From: Microvirga guangxiensis
GTDB lineage: Bacteria; Pseudomonadota; Alphaproteobacteria; Rhizobiales; Beijerinckiaceae
Assembly (NCBI RefSeq): GCF_900102135.1
Contig: NZ_FMVJ01000005.1
Location: 1 to 64,000 of the forward strand
DNA: 64,000 nucleotides
Direction of reading: 5' to 3'
Position 1 is the first letter of the stretch. Each line of letters opens with the position of its first letter. Of this stretch, positions 45,662-53,893 are shown piece after piece. The position numbers were made by a program, and so were the translations under genes. Under the pieces are notes generated by a model. It saw only the letters and a program-made list of their open reading frames with translations. It did not search any database and was not told the origin of the DNA.

Positions 45662-47416
45662 ATGGAGGCCAGGGAAATAGAGTTCGAAGATCTGGTTTCG
45701 ACATACACCGCTCGGCCTGGACACATGATGTGGTTCCTGGGAGCGGGTGCGTCACGGACCGCCGGAATGCCCACGGCCACCGACTTGGTCCGAGAGCTCA
45801 AGCTCCGCCAATATTGTCGCGAGGAAAATCAGGACCCGCATTCGCTCGACATGAACAGCCCCGCATTGCGTGAGCGCATCCAGAGCTACTTCGACAGCAA
45901 GGGAGCGCCGCCGGAGTACGACAATGCGGAGTATTCATACTTCTTCGAGTGCGCTTTCGGGGACGACTATGCGGCCCAACAGCGCTTCCTCCAGGAGAAG
46001 CTGAACCCGCAGCGGGTATCCCTCAACGTTGGACACCGAGTGCTTGGCGCCCTTATCGCGATAGGGGCGGCCAGGGTTGTCTTCACGACGAACTTCGACA
46101 ACGTCGTCGAGGAGGCCGTCGCTTCGGTGTCGGGCAAGTCGCTGGTCCCATTCCACTTGGAGGGTTCCTACGCGGCGCTCGAAGCCCTGAACACCGAAGA
46201 GTTTCCGATTTACGCGAAGTTGCACGGGGACTTTCGATTCAAGAGCGTGAAGAACCTCTCGGCCGATCTGGTGTCGAATGACGAGCAGATCCAGCGATGC
46301 TTCCTCTCGGCGGCAAGCCGCTTCGGCATGGTCGTTTCCGGTTACAGTGGCAGGGACGCAAATGTCATGGCGATGCTCCGGCGCGCTCTGGATTATCCCA
46401 ATGCCTTTCCCGCCGGCCTGTTCTGGACAGTGCCACGACGCTCAGATGCATCCGGCGAGGTGATAGGCCTGATTGATGAGGCCAAGGGCAAGGGCGTCCG
46501 TGCCGGGATCGTCGAAACGGGGACTTTCGATATCCTGATGTCGAGGATTTGGCGCCAGATCCCTGGCAAGACCCCGGAGCTCATAGCGAAGGTGCGTCCG
46601 ACCTACGCACAGGCGGTCTCCATTCCATTGCCCATGCCGGGAGGGCAGTTCCCGATCCTGCGCACGAACGCCTTGCCGATCACGTCCCTGCCGACACAGT
46701 GCGGCCACATCGTGTGCCGCAAGGTCCCGACCTACGACGAGATTCGTTCGAGGCGGGGTGGGGACATCCCTATCTCGGCCTTCGCTATCGACGATGGCCT
46801 CCTTTATTGGGGCAGCCGATCCGAGGTCGAGACGTTCGTCCCCACGCAAACGATCGTAGAGCGAACGATCAAGAGGTTTCATGATCCCGTTGCGGCGATC
46901 AAGGACTCCATGGTCACCAAGGCTCTGTTCGAGGAAGCCTTGGCCAAGGCCCTCTGCACAACGAGACCCGTTGTCCTGAGAAAGAAAGGACGCGAGTTGT
47001 TTGCGGTCGCAAGCAACCGATCTCAGGATGCAGCGCCTCTTACCGCTCTCAGGAGGGCAATCGGCGGCCCCATCTTTGGAAATGTGCCAGGGCGAGCCGC
47101 TACGTGGTCCGAGGCCGTCTCCATCCGTCTCGAGGAGCGAAACGGCATGACGTGGCTCCTGCTCCGACCCGATATTTGGATCTCCCCGGTACCCAAGAGG
47201 GACGAGGCAAGGGAATTCATCCGGGCACGAAAACTCAGACGGTGGAACAGCCAAGCCAACGAGCTTTTGGACGCATGGATCAGGGTTCTGCTGGGAGAGG
47301 CCGGAGGAGGCGAGAATGTCACTGTGACGGCCTTCGCCAACGACGATCAGCCCGTGAGTTTTCGGATCAACACACGCACCGCTTACAGCGCCGGGAGGCG
47401 GACCGATGTCCGGTAA
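45662..47416 (+). CDS. SIR2-APAZ NADase subunit of a short Argonaute system
   Basis: A 584-residue protein. The N-terminal SIR2 domain has GAGASRTAGMP (27-37), TTNFDN (142-147, Asn144), KLHGDF (His188) and SGYSGRD (227-233), the nucleotide-binding and catalytic parts of SIR2 NAD-hydrolases. The last 240 residues show no SIR2 motif and fit the APAZ (analogue of PAZ) domain that pairs with short Argonautes. When active these enzymes deplete NAD+ and stop cell growth after the guide finds invading DNA. It overlaps the Argonaute gene by 11 bases. A GTG at 45569 is a longer alternative start. Confidence 0.92.
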   Translation: MEAREIEFEDLVSTYTARPGHMMWFLGAGASRTAGMPTATDLVRELKLRQYCREENQDPHSLDMNSPALRERIQSYFDSKGAPPEYDNAEYSYFFECAFGDDYAAQQRFLQEKLNPQRVSLNVGHRVLGALIAIGAARVVFTTNFDNVVEEAVASVSGKSLVPFHLEGSYAALEALNTEEFPIYAKLHGDFRFKSVKNLSADLVSNDEQIQRCFLSAASRFGMVVSGYSGRDANVMAMLRRALDYPNAFPAGLFWTVPRRSDASGEVIGLIDEAKGKGVRAGIVETGTFDILMSRIWRQIPGKTPELIAKVRPTYAQAVSIPLPMPGGQFPILRTNALPITSLPTQCGHIVCRKVPTYDEIRSRRGGDIPISAFAIDDGLLYWGSRSEVETFVPTQTIVERTIKRFHDPVAAIKDSMVTKALFEEALAKALCTTRPVVLRKKGRELFAVASNRSQDAAPLTALRRAIGGPIFGNVPGRAATWSEAVSIRLEERNGMTWLLLRPDIWISPVPKRDEAREFIRARKLRRWNSQANELLDAWIRVLLGEAGGGENVTVTAFANDDQPVSFRINTRTAYSAGRRTDVR

Positions 47417-48827
47417 GCCATACGTCCTGCCGGCCCATACTATCCTGCCGGAACCCAAACTGCTGTTTTCATCGACACGGACCGATCTCCACCCGCTCAG
47501 GGGACTCACGGAGTTTGGTCCGTACAGCGCTGATCTCGGGTATCCCGAGATGGTGCGCCTAGCTTACTTCTGCCCGCCGGAGTTCACCCGCAAGCTCGAT
47601 GGCCTGGTAGCCGAACTCAACGGCCGCGCAATGCCTCGGGAGGCAACCAATTACTATGTCGAGTATCCAGGGTTCGAGCGGACCTTTCGGGCGCGGCTCG
47701 TCCCGGCTTCGGAGACCCTGCGAATTCCCGCGCCTGGAGATTGCGCCCGGCTCGCAGAGGCTGGGGACGGCGATGGTCTCGCCCAGGCCATCATCCAGGC
47801 ACTGGCGCCCCTGTCGAGAGTGCGAAGCTCTTTCGATGTGCTCCTGATCCATCTGCCGAAAGCCTGGAGCCACGCATTCGAGTACGAAGGATTCAACCTG
47901 CACGACATCATCAAGGCGCGGCTCGCTCCACGCAATATCCCGGTCCAGATCGTAAACGACGCGACCTGGGAGCGAAGATGTCGGGCTCAGGTCATGTGGG
48001 GCATCTCCGTTGCACTGTACGCGAAAGCGGGCGGAATCCCGTGGAAGCTCGCCGATCATGACCGTGACGAGGCCTACATCGGCCTGAGCTACGCGATCAA
48101 GAGGCACCGCGACGGACACGATTACGCCACGTGTTGCAGTCAGGTCTTTGATCCGGATGGGACCGGTTTCGAGTTCGTCGCCTTCGACGCGCGCGAGATC
48201 ACAACCGATCGCAAGGGCAATCCCTTCCTGAGTTATGCCGAGATGCAGGCCGTTCTCTCCAAGAGTCTGCTCCTGTACCAGAACGGCCATCGTGGGCGAA
48301 TACCACGCAAGCTCTTCATCCATAAGTCATCGCATTTCACCGACGACGAGATCCTTGGTGCGCACGATGCTTTCGGCGGGAGAACGGAACTCGAACTCAT
48401 CCAGGTCGTGCGCAAGACGGGTTGGTACGGAATCAAGATCGAGGGGCCGCGTCACGGAGCGAAGGCTGCGCCCGCGGCGTATTCCGTGGATCGTGGCGTC
48501 TACCAGCCGGTAAGCCCGACGGAGTGCCTGCTCTGGACCCAGGGAAGCGTTGTCGGCGTGAATCCGTCGTCAAGCCATAAGCCGGTGTTCAAGGAGGCAC
48601 CCCTCAAGCCGCTTCCGGACCCGATCCTCCTACGGCGCTTCTCAGGTGCGGGAGGATGGCATGATACCTGCGCGAGCATCCTGTCGCTCACCAAGGTCGA
48701 CTGGAACAACAACACCCTCTACAAGACGCTGCCAGCGACCCTCGTCTATTCGAGCCTCTTCGCAAATGTGGTCAAGCACGCTCCCGATATCGTGGACGAG
48801 GTCTACGACTACCGCTTTTTCATGTAG
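47406..48827 (+). CDS. Short prokaryotic Argonaute (MID-PIWI)
   Basis: A 473-residue protein of the short pAgo length with MID and PIWI parts. PIWI landmarks are PRKLFIHKSSHFTDDEILGA and the C-terminal VYSSLFANVVKHAPDIVDEVYDYRFFM, where the carboxylate end helps bind the guide. Short pAgos lack the N and PAZ domains and the DEDX cleavage tetrad. I see no such tetrad here, so it should use a guide to recognise target nucleic acid and signal to the SIR2-APAZ partner. Overlap with the upstream gene (ATG 47406, TAA 47414) supports equal expression. Confidence 0.92.
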   Translation: MSGKPYVLPAHTILPEPKLLFSSTRTDLHPLRGLTEFGPYSADLGYPEMVRLAYFCPPEFTRKLDGLVAELNGRAMPREATNYYVEYPGFERTFRARLVPASETLRIPAPGDCARLAEAGDGDGLAQAIIQALAPLSRVRSSFDVLLIHLPKAWSHAFEYEGFNLHDIIKARLAPRNIPVQIVNDATWERRCRAQVMWGISVALYAKAGGIPWKLADHDRDEAYIGLSYAIKRHRDGHDYATCCSQVFDPDGTGFEFVAFDAREITTDRKGNPFLSYAEMQAVLSKSLLLYQNGHRGRIPRKLFIHKSSHFTDDEILGAHDAFGGRTELELIQVVRKTGWYGIKIEGPRHGAKAAPAAYSVDRGVYQPVSPTECLLWTQGSVVGVNPSSSHKPVFKEAPLKPLPDPILLRRFSGAGGWHDTCASILSLTKVDWNNNTLYKTLPATLVYSSLFANVVKHAPDIVDEVYDYRFFM

Positions 48828-49122
48828 GTTACATCGGTAGGCTGTGGCGCACTTTCGAAACCGCCGTCCGGCTAGCGATCATTTCAGAGCCTTCCGGATC
48901 TTCGATCGGTACGTGGAATCCTGAACCCAAGGTTTCGTTCTACCCAAGGTACACGACACTCCGGCTTAAACCGCCCAATGAGACCCGGCGAATGGCTCGG
49001 GCTTGGCAGGTCTGCGTGGCTCGTTCGCTTCGTAAGCGTACCGCAACCGTGCGACTTTGAGCAGATATCGGAAAATCGATCCGCACGAGGTAATGCATGG
49101 ATCGACGCTTTGCAGCATGATC

Positions 49123-49395
49123 TCAGTCCGGCCTTGTCGCTTCAAGCGCCGCAGGCCTCGCCGGATCAGGTGGCAAGAGCACGCCACCTGCCGAATCCTT
49201 CGAGGCGCCGATGAACCGGACGCCCCGGGCCTCCAAGGCTCTCTGCACCGCATCTCGGGTACGGGTTTTACCCTCCATGCCCCTCTCAAGCCGATTGATC
49301 GACGCGCGGCCAACGCCTGATTCCTCGGCCAACTCCTCCTGAGTGATGCCGAGCATCAGCCGCGCCCCCTTCAAAAGCTTCCAAGACGTTGTCAT
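49123..49395 (-). CDS. XRE-type helix-turn-helix regulator
   Basis: A 90-residue protein with a Cro/CI-like HTH (ARLMLGITQEELAEESGVGR, then ASINRLERG) at the N-terminus and a Pro/Ala-rich tail. The ATG at 49395 is preferred to an upstream start. It is on the strand opposite to the SPARSA genes and to the ParA-like gene. Its gene starts 50 bases from a tandem pair of operator palindromes. It may control itself and the plus-strand ParA-like gene. It is separated from the SPARSA stop by 295 bases with no gene. Confidence 0.85.
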   Translation of the reverse strand: MTTSWKLLKGARLMLGITQEELAEESGVGRASINRLERGMEGKTRTRDAVQRALEARGVRFIGASKDSAGGVLLPPDPARPAALEATRPD

Positions 49396-49445
49396 GGCAC
49401 GACATTGGCCGGGCCGTTCGTGCCGCGCCATCCCTTGTCAACAAT

Positions 49446-49483
49446 TGATGCTGTTAGCATCGTGCGTGATGCGCGTAGCATCA
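49446..49483. promoter_or_regulatory. Two tandem palindromic operators
   Basis: TGATGCTGTTAGCATC (49446-49461) and TGATGCGCGTAGCATCA (49467-49483) are two GATGC-N5-GCATC palindromes spaced 21 bp centre to centre, about two helical turns. They lie between the XRE gene and the divergent ParA-like gene. Confidence 0.75.
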
Positions 49484-49582
49484 AAATTGATAGATCTTTA
49501 AGCTGTGAATCCTTATGGTGCCCGTGCCGGCTGGACGTGGGACAGCACATTGATTCGGCCTCAAGGCAACGGAGTTTGAGGA

Positions 49583-50290
49583 ATGGACATTTTCGTCTTT
49601 GTGGGCTCGACAGGTGCAGCGACACGCACGAGCTCAAGCATCATGCTCGCGGCAGGGGCGCGGGGGTTGGGGTTCGAGCCCCTCCACATCCAGGTGCTGG
49701 TCGAGGGAGGCCAGTCAGCCCTCGCCGATGTCAGGGAAGTGCCTTTTGCCACGGCCACGATCAAGGCCGAGCGCGGGGAGCGCATCACCGATCGCATTCG
49801 CGCACGCAGGCGGGGTCGACTGAGACGCTCCCCCGTGATCTTGGACATGCCTGCCCAGGATGTCCTTGAGACACTGCTGATGCTGAGCGGCATGCAGGCA
49901 CGGCTCCTGGTGCCGATGCCCGAGTGGGCGCCCGATCCCGAGCGCGCGGTGCAGGACTACAAGAGGCTCCGGGATCACTGGGAACACTGGGACGAACTCA
50001 ACAGGCAAGGCGGGCGTCAAGTGGTTCGAGATGCCGGGCAGCCGCTTGCATGGATCTTCCCGGTCGGCTGGCCGATGGTCATGGCACCCACTGATCTGAC
50101 GACGCTCCTGCGGGACCGCGGCCTTCTACCGGGCAGCGATCCCCAATATCAAATCCTTTATCCGGGGCTGCCCAGCTTCGACGCCAGGGACTTGGAGTTC
50201 ACCGACGCAGACGGTCGTTTTGCACTGACCGAGCGGCAGCTTGATGCATCAGCACGCATCGCGTGGCCCCTTTGCGGCGACCTCGACTGA
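49583..50290 (+). CDS. ParA/MinD-like protein with degenerate P-loop
   Basis: A 235-residue protein whose start reads MDIFVFVGSTGAATRTSSS, where ParA-type ATPases have a Lys-containing KGGxGKT. RSPVILDMPAQDVLETLLML looks like the ParA Walker B strand, and ARLLVPMPEWAPDPERA follows as in partition ATPases. No obvious catalytic Lys is seen, so ATPase activity is doubtful. It begins 100 bases from the tandem operators. It probably acts with the two genes downstream, but its role (partition, conjugation or defence) is open. Confidence 0.6.
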   Translation: MDIFVFVGSTGAATRTSSSIMLAAGARGLGFEPLHIQVLVEGGQSALADVREVPFATATIKAERGERITDRIRARRRGRLRRSPVILDMPAQDVLETLLMLSGMQARLLVPMPEWAPDPERAVQDYKRLRDHWEHWDELNRQGGRQVVRDAGQPLAWIFPVGWPMVMAPTDLTTLLRDRGLLPGSDPQYQILYPGLPSFDARDLEFTDADGRFALTERQLDASARIAWPLCGDLD

Positions 50291-50541
50291 GCGTGATAGC
50301 AAGCGGGGCACACCCAAGGTCCGGCCGCCGTACCAAACTGCCTGTCGCGGCGGGACTGGGCGGTCGCAAGCGCCGCGGCGCCGCCAGGAATACCCGCTTC
50401 ATGCCGTGTGGACCACCCTCACGTCGGCACAGATGCTCCACCTCCCGGGATCTACGTCCGCCACCTGACAGTCGGGATTGCCACCGCGAAGACCAAGTGG
50501 GCCCAGTCCGATGCCGTTCAACTCCAAGGATAGAAGTTCCA

Positions 50542-50883
50542 ATGATCGTAGTGACCAACAGCCAAGGCGTGAATGAAGCCTTGGTGTCCCACGAAATCGA
50601 CCGCTTATTGCGCTTGGCTGCCGACCTTCAGTCTATCCGGGACGGCAGAGGCCCGACCGCGACAGATCTTCGGGGTGCACCGGTCCTTGGCAACTGGAGG
50701 CATCGGTTCAGGCCCGCGGCGTGCTTGGTCGGAGACGTGCGCCACCATCCGATGCTGCCCGGGATGGACCGCCCGATAGTCACCTCGGACATTTGGGTCT
50801 TGGCTCCTGACCGGGGATGGGCCCGCACCCTTTCGAGATGGTATCGGCTCGGCCGGCCGAGTGGCGTCAGTTCGACTTCGTGA
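50542..50883 (+). CDS. Hypothetical protein, possibly DUF6634-like
   Basis: A 113-residue protein, MIVVTNSQGVNEALVSHEID, with RLLRLAADLQSIRDGRGPTA and then GWARTLSRWYRLGRPSG. These segments resemble DUF6634 family proteins of rhizobia, from memory and not searched. No catalytic motif. AAGGA lies about 11 bases before the ATG. It sits between the ParA-like and AAA+ genes. Confidence 0.6.
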   Translation: MIVVTNSQGVNEALVSHEIDRLLRLAADLQSIRDGRGPTATDLRGAPVLGNWRHRFRPAACLVGDVRHHPMLPGMDRPIVTSDIWVLAPDRGWARTLSRWYRLGRPSGVSSTS

Positions 50884-50898
50884 CGAAGGAGCACGTCC

Positions 50899-52488
50899 GT
50901 GGCCGTTGACGATACGCTCCGGGAGGTCCGGCGTGCCAGAAGGGTGCGCAGGCACTTCGAACGCCGCAAGGAGGCGGCAATCGCAGGCCTTCACTTGCCC
51001 ACCGAGTACGAATTGCTCGCCGGGATGCCATTCCTCGGGAACGACATCCAGGAGGACATGCGGACTTTCGCGGAGAGATTACTGCCTCGGCTCCGAAGGA
51101 AGGTGGAGAACCTCCACTTCGAGGCGGTTGTGTACTGCCTGGAACAACTCACCGTCAGTGCCGGCTCGGACGAGGTGAAGGCGCTCGCAGATATTCTCGA
51201 GGTAGCTAGGACGAGCCTCCCAGATGGTGTCCGCTCTTGGCGGTTGCGGTGCCGGATTTATCTCGCGCATCTCGGCGACCATGGCGCAGCCACCGACCTC
51301 GCACGTGAGGCGCTCACCGCGGCGATCGGCTTGGAGCATTATCCCGATGACTGGGCAGCCGGCGTCACGATGATCACCGCAGCGCTGGGTTGGTTGGCCT
51401 ATTCAGCATCCAATCCGGATTTCGCCCACTTGGGGACCGGTGCAAGGGTATCTTGCGGACGGAACCCTGCAAGAGCCGTGGACCGCACCGGGAGTTCGTT
51501 GATTGAACTTGTCGAAAACCAATCCCTGCTCGTTCGAGCGTCAGAGGCACTGGCAACAAGTGAAGTGCCTGTTGGAAACGGAGCCGGCGGAAAGCCGCAA
51601 GGTCACGGTCCAGAGCCCTCCTGCACAGCAGCGTCAGTGTCGGTAATTGTCTTCGACCATGTCGGGAATGCTAATACCGGGGAAGGGAAGAAGGTTGCTA
51701 AGGAACTCGAAGGACTTGCTGGAAAGGCTCTGCCCTTGGTGCCGGTCCCCGATCTCAAGGTGGCTCGCGCAGCGTTAAGGACGGAGTTCCCGTATGCGGC
51801 AGACGTGATCGACGACATCCTTCGGGATGTTGCGCTCCGATCCCATGTGCAGATCCGCCCGACCATCCTTGTCGGCTCTCCGGGGTGCGGCAAGTCCCGC
51901 TTTGCGACGCGCCTCCTGAAGGTTCTCAATCTGCCGCACGACATGATTCCATGCGGCGGGGTTTCGGATGGCGCCTTCGCGGGCACTCCTCGACGGTGGT
52001 CGACTGGCGAACCGTCCCTCCCGGTTGCCCTCATCACCCGCTACAAGGCCGCGGGACCCGGTGCGATCCTGGACGAGGTAGAGAAGGTCGGGACTTCCCG
52101 CCACAACGGTCAGGCCCATGACGCGCTTCTCGCATTCCTGGAGCGGGAGACCGCGTCCCGCTTTCACGACCCCTATGTACAGGCGCCGTGTGACCTGTCG
52201 CATGTCACATGGCTGATGACAGCCAACTCCCTCGAGGGACTTTCGGCCCCGCTCCGGGACCGCTGCCGGGTCATTCCGTTTCCCGTGCCCGGATGCGAGC
52301 ACCTCCCGATCCTCTCCCGCCAGATCATCTCCGATATCCTGGCCGAGCAAGGCCTGGATTGTCGCTGGGCCACCCCTCTCGACGAGGTCGAGACGGCGGC
52401 CGTCGTGTCGGCATGGCCGGGAGGATCCTTGCGCAAGCTGCGAAGATTGGTCGAGGCAGTGCTGATGTCCCGGGATGTACGGCACTGA
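50899..52488 (+). CDS. AAA+ ATPase with Lon-like module
   Basis: A 529-residue protein with a helical N-terminal half of unknown type and an AAA+ module in the C-terminal half. Walker A is VGSPGCGKSRFA (about 323-334), Walker B GAILDEVEKVG (about 389), sensor I MTANSLEG (about 438) and an arginine finger LRDRCRV. The module is most like the Lon ATPase domain, but no Lon Ser-Lys protease domain follows. A GTG start at 50899 has AAGGAG eight bases upstream. It is 15 bases behind the DUF6634-like gene, so a joint unit is likely. Confidence 0.8.
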   Translation: MAVDDTLREVRRARRVRRHFERRKEAAIAGLHLPTEYELLAGMPFLGNDIQEDMRTFAERLLPRLRRKVENLHFEAVVYCLEQLTVSAGSDEVKALADILEVARTSLPDGVRSWRLRCRIYLAHLGDHGAATDLAREALTAAIGLEHYPDDWAAGVTMITAALGWLAYSASNPDFAHLGTGARVSCGRNPARAVDRTGSSLIELVENQSLLVRASEALATSEVPVGNGAGGKPQGHGPEPSCTAASVSVIVFDHVGNANTGEGKKVAKELEGLAGKALPLVPVPDLKVARAALRTEFPYAADVIDDILRDVALRSHVQIRPTILVGSPGCGKSRFATRLLKVLNLPHDMIPCGGVSDGAFAGTPRRWSTGEPSLPVALITRYKAAGPGAILDEVEKVGTSRHNGQAHDALLAFLERETASRFHDPYVQAPCDLSHVTWLMTANSLEGLSAPLRDRCRVIPFPVPGCEHLPILSRQIISDILAEQGLDCRWATPLDEVETAAVVSAWPGGSLRKLRRLVEAVLMSRDVRH

Positions 52489-52513
52489 TCCAGGGCAAAG
52501 AGAGGTAGATGCG

Positions 52514-52879
52514 ATGACGGACCCAACGGCTGAAATCCGTGCCTACAATGCCCGCCAGGACGAGGTCCTGGGCAGACGGGCCCTCCCGTCTGCCGGCTAA
52601 CTGCTGCGCCTCATGTCCTTCTTCGAGGGCACCATCCGTCTGGATGTCACTGTCTGAGTCAAGGGCAAGATCGCCCGCGTTGAGCGGGTAGATACACCGG
52701 AGCGCCAGGCGCTCCTCCCGTTTCGGAGGCTGCTCAACGCCTTGGAAGAGCCCTAGATTGTTGGCGGAAAGCTAGCCCAGCGCATCCACATGCTGATGCT
52801 TGCGCTGCCCGAGGACGACCGGGATGGGAGGCTGCGGTGCAGCGTCTACCAGGCAGCCCTCGGGCAGTGGCCAGCATGA
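52514..52879 (+). pseudogene. Open frame broken by three stop codons
   Basis: From ATG 52514 to TGA 52879 one frame reads protein-like for 121 codons without any frameshift, but it contains TAA at 52598, TGA at 52655 and TAG at 52754, one of each stop. The product would begin MTDPTAEIRAYNARQDEVLG and end LRCSVYQAALGQWPA. Preserved frame with only nonsense changes indicates recent decay, or less likely recoding. Its last stop overlaps the next start (ATGA). Confidence 0.65.
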
Positions 52880-53253
52880 TCACACTCGCCTGCAATGCGG
52901 CGACATCCCTCGCGGCGTCCGCCGGGACGTCACCAGAGCTGACGCTGGTGGATCTCAGGCTCACCTGGGCGGCGCTGGGCTGGCTCGCTGTGCTGGCCAC
53001 CGACGACGGGTTCGTTCCGCTGTCGGACCATCCCCGGCCGGAACGCCTGCATTCGTCCGTCGACACAGCCCTGTGGCACGGCCGGGCGATGGCAAGGTTC
53101 CTGGTCAGAGAGGCGCCACCGAAGGTGCTGCTGCCGCAGAACCGCCGCGGCGATGCAATCCAGCATGCTGACGTTGCCAAGCGCAAGCAGTCGCTGATCC
53201 GGAGGCCGGTGGCGTTTTGGAGGAGGAGTTGGTGGCCGACTGGCTCGATATGA
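52876..53253 (+). CDS. Unrecognised protein, possibly truncated
   Basis: A 125-residue frame starting MITLACNAATSLAASAGTSP. A short stretch, TWAALGWLAVLATDDGF, is like AALGWLAYSASNPDF in the AAA+ protein two genes before. The C-terminus (FWRRSWWPTGSI) looks like a frameshift tail, because the next frame continues with a different protein-like sequence. I cannot name a family. Confidence 0.4.
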   Translation: MITLACNAATSLAASAGTSPELTLVDLRLTWAALGWLAVLATDDGFVPLSDHPRPERLHSSVDTALWHGRAMARFLVREAPPKVLLPQNRRGDAIQHADVAKRKQSLIRRPVAFWRRSWWPTGSI

Positions 53254-53533
53254 GTCTTCCAGAGTTGCGGCGGTACACGGAGGCGGGCGATCTGATCGCC
53301 GTCGTCATGGACGGCCGTACGGTCTACCCGGCGTTTCAGTTAAAAACCCGACGACAATCTTGCACATGCGCAAGATCCTCTCTGTTATGCCGATTATGGC
53401 GTCCTGGATGAGACTGGAATGGTTCCTGACACCGGACAGCGTGCTGGACGGCGACACTCCGTGGGAGGCTCTCCAGGCGAGGCGGCCCGAGGCTGTTCTT
53501 GACTGTGCAAGAAGCCACGGTGCTGATTCATGA
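53217..53533 (+). pseudogene. Degraded antitoxin-like gene
   Basis: Three reading segments join into one protein-like string: ADWLDMSLPELRRYTEAG, then PDDNLAHAQDPLCYADYGVL, then LEWFLTPDSVLDGDTPWEAL ending RSHGADS. At least two frameshifts are needed, near 53340 and 53413. The last segment is like the C-terminus of Xre/MbcA/ParS-type antitoxins (WWLxTPxxxLxGxxPxEAL). It is a decayed gene and no toxin remains beside it. Confidence 0.55.
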
Positions 53534-53893
53534 AGGTTGGGGCGGTGGTCCGCCGTTTACATGCAAGGCAGGACAACAGAAAGGCAGCCCTCCCACAGGG
53601 CATCGCCGGGCAGGGTTGTCACTGACCAGGTGCCCAAAGCTGCACACGCTGCATTGGCAGATCAATCCAATGCAGCAGAGCCAAAGTGTCCGGATTCCTC
53701 TTAGGTCCGTCGCCACGAGCAGACGGTATAAACTTTCCTCCCGCACGGAGCCGCATTGCTCGGTCTGAGTATCAGACATCGAGCATTGAAAGTGGGATGT
53801 CGTTAACCGCTTCACCATCAAAAGGAGAATACCTTTGGGCAACGACAGAAATCTCTCATGACGTGTAGGCCGTGACACATCTGACGGAATGCT
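53534..53893. other. Stretch without a recognised gene
   Basis: No convincing frame. Bases 53,700-53,890 become AT-richer and hold the promoter region of the integrase gene; I see no clear -10/-35 pair. Confidence 0.5.
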
